Below are positions 30,792-38,279 of a stretch of DNA of 38,279 bases, piece by piece. A program made the position numbers and the translations under genes. The stretch spans positions 1-38,279 of the forward strand of contig JAGRGD010000258.1 in the NCBI GenBank assembly GCA_020445665.1, given 5' to 3'. Numbering within the stretch: position 1 is the stretch's first letter; each line of letters opens with the position of its first letter. This DNA is from Rhodocyclaceae bacterium (GTDB lineage: Bacteria > Pseudomonadota > Gammaproteobacteria > Burkholderiales > Rhodocyclaceae). A model generated the notes under the pieces. It was not told where the DNA came from and ran no database searches. It was given only the letters and a program-made list of their open reading frames with translations.

Positions 30792-33371
30792 TTGCAGCCA
30801 CAGTCAAGCGAAGATCGGCGGAGCCTCGGCATTCGCGGCAAACTCGTTCTGATCTTCGTCGTCATCAAGGTCCTGCCCCTCTTGCTGCTTGCCTGGCTCG
30901 CCTGGAGCGCCGCCGAGCGGCTCGGCGGTACGCTGACCGAGCGGGCCGAAGAAATGGCTCAGGAGGCCCTGGAAACGATCCGCGGGTTTGCCGCCCAGGC
31001 CAGCGATGATGCGATCCAGGCCCTGGACGATCGCTCGCGGGAGGCGCTCGAGCGGCTGACCACCGATACTGCGCGGGACATCGCCAGCTTCCTCTACGCG
31101 CGCGACAGCGACATCCTTCAGGCCGCACTGTCCGAGCCGAGCGAGGCGGCGTATGCGCGATTTCTCAAGCATCGCGAACGCTTTGTCTTCCGCCATGGCC
31201 CGTGGCGCCTGAATGCCGCGGGCGACGCCTGGGAGCCGGAGCACTTCGAAGGTGTCGACACCAGCCGGATGGCCCGTGCCGAAGAGGTGCTGGAGGACAA
31301 TGCACGGCACTTCAGTGCCCGCCCGCCCGAGTACCTGGGGCGCCGCCTGATGGCGCCCCTGTTCGTCGAGATGAGCTTCGTCGATCTGAAGGGCCGGGAG
31401 CGGATCAAGGTGCGCACCGGCGATCTGACCGAGCCGGGCCTGCGGGACATCAGCATCCCGGCGAACACCTTCCTGGGCGCCGAGACCTACTGGCCTGAGG
31501 TGACGCGTCTCGCCCCCGGCGAGATCTACGTCTCGGAAGTGATCGGCGAGTACGTCGGATCGCCCATCATCGGCCCCTACACGCCGGCGCGGGCCGAGAA
31601 GGCCGGCATCCCCTTCGAGCCGCAGAAGGCCGCGTATGCCGGGACAGAGAATCCGGTCGGGCGGCGTTTCCGCGCAATCGTCCGCTGGGCCACGCCGGTC
31701 CTCGAAGGGGAGCGGATCGTCGGCTACGTGACGCTGGCGCTCGATCACGAGCACCTGCGCCAGTTCACCGACCGCCTCAGCCCGACTGCGCGGCGCTACA
31801 CGGACATCAACGACGCCATCTCGGGCAACTATGCGTTTCTCTGGGATCACGAAGGGCGCGCTATCTCCCACCCGCGGGACCAGTTCATCGTCGGCTTCGA
31901 CCGGGCCACCGGCCTGCGCGTGCCTCCCTGGCTCGACACCGAACTCTACGCCCGCTGGCAGGGGTCGGGCATGGAGGTGAACGCCTTCCTGGCCAGCGTG
32001 CCTCCCTTCGAGGGGCAATCGCTTCAGCGCAAGCCTGCCGTCGAGATGATCCGGGCCGGCACGGTGGGCCTCGACTGCCGCTACCTCAGCTTTTCGCCCC
32101 AGTGCGCCGGCTGGAAGCAACTCACCGAGGGTGGCGGATCCGGTTCGTTCGTGATCTTCTTCAGCGGCTTGTGGAAGCTCACGACCGCCGCGGCCATCCC
32201 GTACGACACCGGCCAGTATGGCCGCGACAATCAGGGTTTCGGCTTCGTCACGATCGGGGCCAACGTCGACGAGTTTCATCGCGCGGCGACGCGGTCGACC
32301 GAGCAGATCGCCGGCTCCCTCGATCGCAAGGCGGCCGAGTTCGCGGCCCAGCGGGAGGGCCTGGTGGGTGCGATTCGCAGCCATCTCGAACAGACGGCTG
32401 CCGAGCTTGGCGTGTCGACGGCGCTGATGATTCTGGCGGTGATCGGTGTCGCCCTCTGGATGGCGGCCTTCATGACCCGGCAGATCACGCGCCTGTCCGA
32501 AGGCATCGAGCGATTCCGTGCCGGCGATCTGGAACACCGGCTGGCAGTGCGCTCGCGTGACGAGATGGGCGAGCTTGCCCTCTCCCTGAACCGGATGGCG
32601 GACGCCGTCAAGGACAGCTTCGACCGGCTTGACGAGGCCCGCGCCCGGGCCGTCGAGGCCAACCGACTCAAGACCTCCTTCCTCGCCAAGATGTCCCACG
32701 AGCTGCGTACCCCGCTCAACGGTATTCTCGGCTTCTCGGAGCTGCTGTCCCTGACCAGCCCGACCGATCAGGCGCGGAGCTACGCGCAGACGATCCAGAG
32801 TTCCGGCAACCATCTGCTGCAGATCGTCGATGACCTGCTGGACATGGCGAAGATCGAGGCGGGCAAGCTCGAGGTGAGCCCGCGGGACATCGAGCTGGGC
32901 GACTTTGTCGGCGACGTCTGCGCCGGCCATCGCCGCCACGCAGAGCAGAAGTCACTGGATTTCGTGGTCGAACTGGCCAGCGGACTGCCGTCCCTGATGC
33001 ACTCCGACCCGGTCCGCCTGCGGCAGGTGCTGAACAACCTGCTGAACAATGCGATCAAGTTCACAGAGACCGGCGGCGTGACCCTGAGCGTGGCCCGGGA
33101 TGCCCGGGGCTGGATCTGCTTTGCCGTGAGCGACACGGGCCGGGGCATTCCTGCCGACCAGCTCGACAAGGTGTTCGAGCCCTTCAGCCAGGTCGAGGAC
33201 TTCATGACCCGCAGCCGCGACGGTACCGGGCTGGGCCTGACCCTGGTGAAGGAACTGACGGCCTTGCTGCAGGGCGAGGTCATCGCTCGGTCGACGCCGG
33301 AAGTCGGCTCGGTCTTCACCGTCAGTTTTCCACCGGCCATGCAGGCTCAAGTACAGGATGATCCAGAATGA
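30792..33371 (+). CDS. Membrane histidine kinase with large periplasmic sensor
   Basis: 859-residue sensor kinase. TM1 is at about 17-40, then a very large periplasmic region (about 41-538) with Cache-like parts (RRFRAIVRWATPVLEGERIVGYVTLAL; NYAFLWDHEGRAISHPRDQFIVG) and cysteines C429 and C438. TM2 is at about 541-561, followed by a HAMP linker (to about 612). HisKA has the phospho-acceptor H636 in MSHELRTPLNG. The HATPase domain shows NNLLNNAIKF, DTGRGIP and GTGLGL. The only plausible start is a TTG after GGGAG, because the first in-frame ATG lies beyond TM1. It overlaps the receiver gene by 4 bp. Signal unknown. Confidence 0.92.
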   Translation: MQPQSSEDRRSLGIRGKLVLIFVVIKVLPLLLLAWLAWSAAERLGGTLTERAEEMAQEALETIRGFAAQASDDAIQALDDRSREALERLTTDTARDIASFLYARDSDILQAALSEPSEAAYARFLKHRERFVFRHGPWRLNAAGDAWEPEHFEGVDTSRMARAEEVLEDNARHFSARPPEYLGRRLMAPLFVEMSFVDLKGRERIKVRTGDLTEPGLRDISIPANTFLGAETYWPEVTRLAPGEIYVSEVIGEYVGSPIIGPYTPARAEKAGIPFEPQKAAYAGTENPVGRRFRAIVRWATPVLEGERIVGYVTLALDHEHLRQFTDRLSPTARRYTDINDAISGNYAFLWDHEGRAISHPRDQFIVGFDRATGLRVPPWLDTELYARWQGSGMEVNAFLASVPPFEGQSLQRKPAVEMIRAGTVGLDCRYLSFSPQCAGWKQLTEGGGSGSFVIFFSGLWKLTTAAAIPYDTGQYGRDNQGFGFVTIGANVDEFHRAATRSTEQIAGSLDRKAAEFAAQREGLVGAIRSHLEQTAAELGVSTALMILAVIGVALWMAAFMTRQITRLSEGIERFRAGDLEHRLAVRSRDEMGELALSLNRMADAVKDSFDRLDEARARAVEANRLKTSFLAKMSHELRTPLNGILGFSELLSLTSPTDQARSYAQTIQSSGNHLLQIVDDLLDMAKIEAGKLEVSPRDIELGDFVGDVCAGHRRHAEQKSLDFVVELASGLPSLMHSDPVRLRQVLNNLLNNAIKFTETGGVTLSVARDARGWICFAVSDTGRGIPADQLDKVFEPFSQVEDFMTRSRDGTGLGLTLVKELTALLQGEVIARSTPEVGSVFTVSFPPAMQAQVQDDPE

Positions 33372-33751
33372 CCCCCCCGAAATCCCAGCCGCGCCTGCTG
33401 ATCGTCGATGACAACCTGATCAATCGTCAGTTGGCGCAGGCGTTTGCCGAAATGCTCGGCTGGGACAGCGCTGAAGTCGACAGCGGAGAGACGGCGCTCG
33501 AGGTGGTGTCGCGCGAGGCCTTCGATGCCATCCTGCTCGACATCAGCATGCCGGGTATCTCGGGCGTCGAGGTGCTCACTGCGCTTCGTGCCGACGCGCG
33601 TCATGCCGGCCAGTGGATCCTCGCCTACACCGCCCATGCCTTGCCCGAGGAGACCGAGCAACTGGTCCAGGCTGGCTTCGACCGGGTGCTCGTCAAACCG
33701 ATCACCATCGAGCAGCTCGAGGCGGCACTGGCGCCGGCGATGGCGCGCTGA
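33368..33751 (+). CDS. Stand-alone response-regulator receiver
   Basis: 127-residue CheY-like receiver with no output domain. The acidic pair D14-D15, phospho-acceptor D58 (LLDISMPG), T88 (AYTAH) and K110 (LVKPI) are all in place. The ATG overlaps the kinase stop (ATGA), so kinase and receiver are made together and are probable partners. It could act through protein contacts or pass phosphate onward; no Hpt protein is in the window. It converges with acnA, with 21 bp between. Confidence 0.93.
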   Translation: MTPPKSQPRLLIVDDNLINRQLAQAFAEMLGWDSAEVDSGETALEVVSREAFDAILLDISMPGISGVEVLTALRADARHAGQWILAYTAHALPEETEQLVQAGFDRVLVKPITIEQLEAALAPAMAR

Positions 33752-33772
33752 CGCGCCAGCCCGGCGGCACGC

Positions 33773-36493
<2,721 letters not shown>

Positions 36494-36557
36494 GGGCGCT
36501 CCTGTGGGTCAGTGGGGCGGGCTTTCGCGGGGTATGACACAGCGGGAATCCCGGTGT

Positions 36558-36578
36558 TCCCGACTTTTTTAGTCGGGA
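36558..36578. promoter_or_regulatory. Perfect palindrome near the acnA promoter
   Basis: TCCCGACT (36558-36565) and AGTCGGGA (36571-36578) flank five T. It lies 65-85 bp upstream of the acnA ATG, where its promoter should be. A regulator operator is more likely than a terminator for a gene starting here. Confidence 0.45.
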
Positions 36579-36584
36579 TTATGG

Positions 36585-36595
36585 TGTGCTGCACA
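36585..36595. promoter_or_regulatory. TGTGCTGCACA palindrome in the acnA-acnB region
   Basis: An 11-bp perfect palindrome around a central base, 6 bp from the neighbouring TCCCGACT palindrome. On the minus strand its edge gives TTGTGC, which could serve as an acnA -35 element. The binding protein is unknown. Confidence 0.35.
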
Positions 36596-36669
36596 ATGAT
36601 GAGTGGCGGTGGCCGTCCGGGTGTTCGGGAGTAGAATCGCGCCTGTCAGGCGCCCGTAAGGGAAAAAGC

Positions 36670-36699
36670 TTAGTTTCAGTCTTATAAAAGATATATAAT
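36670..36699 (+). promoter_or_regulatory. Promoter for acnB
   Basis: Perfect TATAAT at 36694-36699 with TTAGTT at 36670-36675, 18 bp spacing, in an AT-rich island (36660-36706) unlike the surrounding DNA. A TCTT-N4-AAGA inverted repeat (36680-36691) lies in the spacer and may be an operator. Confidence 0.6.
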
Positions 36700-36709
36700 T
36701 ATCGTATCC

Positions 36710-36734
36710 GTCTCTGGTGCGATGCGTCAGAGAC
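36710..36734 (+). other. Stem-loop at the 5' end of the acnB leader
   Basis: Arms GTCTCTG (36710-36716) and CAGAGAC (36728-36734) are extended inward by two G-U and two G-C pairs to an 11-pair stem with a GAT loop. With transcription expected near 36706, this hairpin would form the very 5' end of the mRNA, 31 bp before the GTG start. Confidence 0.5.
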
Positions 36735-36765
36735 ATCCGAGCCACCTGAACGTAAGGAAATCGCC

Positions 36766-38279
36766 GTGCTAGAAGCCTATCGGAGCCACGTCGCCGAGCG
36801 CGCCGCCCTCGGTATCCCCGCGCTGCCGCTGACCAAGCAGCAAACCGAAGAACTGGTCAAGCTCCTCCAGAACCCGCCCGCCGGCGAAGAGGATTTCCTG
36901 GTCGAACTGCTGACCTACCGCGTGCCGGCCGGCGTGGATGACGCCGCCAAGGTCAAGGCCGCGTTCCTGGCCAAGCTTGCAAAGGGTGAGGAGGCCTGTG
37001 GTCTGGTCTCGCGCGCGAAGGCCACCGAACTGCTGGGCACGATGCTCGGCGGCTTCAACATCAAGCCGATGATCGACCTGCTGGACGATGGCGAGGTGGG
37101 CACCATCGCTGCCGAGGGTCTGAAGAAGACCCTGCTGATGTTCGACTATTTCCATGACGTCAAGGACCTGGCCGAGAAGGGCAGCGCCAACGCCAAGGCC
37201 GTGATGCAGTCCTGGGCCGAAGGCGAGTGGTTCACCAGCCGCCCCGAAGTGCCGGCCTCGATGAAGCTCACGATCTTCAAGGTCACCGGCGAGACCAACA
37301 CCGACGACCTGTCGCCGGCACCGGACGCCTGGTCCCGCCCGGACATTCCGCTCCACGCCCTGGCGATGCTGAAAAACCCGCGCCCGGGCATCGAGGCCGA
37401 CGAGCCGGGCACCCGCGGCCCGATGAAGCAACTCGAGGCCCTGCAGGCCAAGGGCAACCTGATCGCCTACGTCGGTGACGTGGTCGGTACCGGTTCCTCC
37501 CGCAAGTCCGCCACCAACTCGGTGCTGTGGTGGACCGGCGAAGACATCCCCTTCGTGCCGAACAAGCGCTTCGGCGGCGTGTGCCTGGGCGGCAAGATTG
37601 CCCCGATCTTCTTCAACACGATGGAAGACGCCGGCGCCCTGCCGATCGAGATCGACGTCAACCAGATGGACATGGGCGACGAGGTCGAGCTGAAGGTCGA
37701 CCAGGCAACGGCCGTCGTCACCGCCTTCAAGAATGGCGAGAAGATCGCCGAGGCGCCGCTCAAGACGCCGGTGATCCTCGACGAAGTCCGCGCCGGTGGC
37801 CGTATTCCGCTGATCATCGGCCGCGGCCTGACCACCAAGGCCCGTGAGGCCCTGGGCCTGCCGGTGTCCACCCTGTTCCGCCTGCCGCAGAACCCCGCCG
37901 ATTCGGGCAAGGGCTTCTCGCTGGCGCAGAAGATGGTCGGTCGCGCCTGCGGCATGCCGGAAGGTCAGGGCATCCGCCCGGGTACCTACTGCGAGCCGAA
38001 GATGACCACCGTCGGTTCCCAGGACACCACCGGCCCGATGACCCGCGACGAGCTGAAGGACCTGGCATGCCTGGGCTTCTCGGCTGACCTGGTGATGCAG
38101 TCCTTCTGCCACACCGCCGCCTATCCGAAGCTGGTCGATGTGCGCATGCACCGCGAGCTGCCGTCCTTCATCTCCACCCGCGGCGGCGTGGCCCTGCGTC
38201 CGGGTGACGGCGTGATCCACTCCTGGCTCAACCGCCTGCTGCTGCCCGACACCGTCGGCACCGGCGGCGACTCGCACAC
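36766..38279 (+). CDS. acnB: Aconitate hydratase B, 5' part (runs off the window)
   Basis: The first 504 codons of an AcnB of usual length about 860. The start is GTG at 36766 (protein begins MLEAYRSHVAERAALGIPALPL), with TAAGGAAA 6 bases upstream; no stop occurs before the window end. AcnB has its own domain order: an N-terminal HEAT-like helical domain (about 1-160), then the swivel domain with TGETNTDDLSPAPDAWSRPD and VGDVVGTGSSRKSATNSVLWW. The first catalytic domain follows, containing KMTTVGSQDTTGPMTRDELK. The last visible segment TVGTGGDSH is a substrate-binding motif. The cluster cysteines lie beyond the edge. It is the main TCA-cycle aconitase in most proteobacteria. Confidence 0.96.
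   Translation, partial: MLEAYRSHVAERAALGIPALPLTKQQTEELVKLLQNPPAGEEDFLVELLTYRVPAGVDDAAKVKAAFLAKLAKGEEACGLVSRAKATELLGTMLGGFNIKPMIDLLDDGEVGTIAAEGLKKTLLMFDYFHDVKDLAEKGSANAKAVMQSWAEGEWFTSRPEVPASMKLTIFKVTGETNTDDLSPAPDAWSRPDIPLHALAMLKNPRPGIEADEPGTRGPMKQLEALQAKGNLIAYVGDVVGTGSSRKSATNSVLWWTGEDIPFVPNKRFGGVCLGGKIAPIFFNTMEDAGALPIEIDVNQMDMGDEVELKVDQATAVVTAFKNGEKIAEAPLKTPVILDEVRAGGRIPLIIGRGLTTKAREALGLPVSTLFRLPQNPADSGKGFSLAQKMVGRACGMPEGQGIRPGTYCEPKMTTVGSQDTTGPMTRDELKDLACLGFSADLVMQSFCHTAAYPKLVDVRMHRELPSFISTRGGVALRPGDGVIHSWLNRLLLPDTVGTGGDSH

Noticed and set aside
30804-32939. 711-codon open frame on the minus strand inside the histidine kinase gene
   Set aside because: Antisense shadow: the plus-strand frame has all kinase motifs, while this one has none and no ribosome binding site context.
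36769-38277. 502-codon minus-strand open frame opposite acnB
   Set aside because: The plus-strand frame gives an unmistakable AcnB N-terminal half; the minus-strand frame is its shadow.

Overview
The window is GC-rich, densely packed chromosomal DNA of a betaproteobacterium. Family content (DUF3579, the CobD/CbiB-like protein, DUF2788) and gene order (murJ/rpsT, then argD-argF-argG, then a CobD-like gene with rsgA, an M48 peptidase and orn nearby) point to Rhodocyclales (Azoarcus/Thauera-like). That placement is inference from protein resemblance, not a database result. No tRNA, rRNA, CRISPR array or prophage was seen.

Layout. 1-126: end of a repeated, possibly IS-derived element. 143-2447: lipid II flippase murJ, ribosomal protein S20 with a clear promoter and terminator, and a DUF3579 protein. 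2751-6143: arginine biosynthesis argD, argF, argG. 6153-9775: short genes for a DUF2788 membrane protein, PpnP, YajQ, a YjfB-like peptide, a periplasmic retropepsin-like protease, a CoA Nudix hydrolase and a CobD/CbiB-like membrane protein. 9802-10986: BktB-type thiolase with a strong terminator. 11211-14425: ATP-grasp, alpha-E and Anbu (proteasome-like) genes, preceded by what reads as a sigma-54 promoter with two NtrC-type sites. 14430-17237: rsgA, M48 peptidase, orn. 17242-19183: GT39-like membrane protein and L31. 19345-22363: DusC, TrmB-like methyltransferase, UPF0149/SEC-C protein, YkgJ-type cysteine-cluster protein. 22331-25592: Ap4A phosphorylase, S4 protein, RCK potassium channel and its DUF6394 partner. 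25654-27546: YchJ and a Cache-GGDEF diguanylate cyclase. 27752-30457: P2-type cation ATPase with an FNR/ANR-type box upstream. 30454-30791: a perfect palindrome of the left-edge repeat, then hairpin-rich non-coding DNA. 30792-33751: large-sensor histidine kinase and a lone receiver. 33773-38279: divergent aconitases acnA and acnB, the latter cut by the window edge.

How the genes work together. Most are housekeeping. The most interesting part is the ATP-grasp/alpha-E/Anbu operon. It lacks the transglutaminase-like gene that usually accompanies it, and its promoter layout suggests nitrogen-limitation control of an Anbu peptidase system. Other regulatory observations are the oxygen-responsive-looking box before the cation ATPase, the palindrome-rich acnA-acnB intergenic region, and a structured leader before the YkgJ-type gene. 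Two signalling sets (diguanylate cyclase; histidine kinase plus receiver) flank the ATPase, and a YajQ-family protein lies elsewhere in the window.
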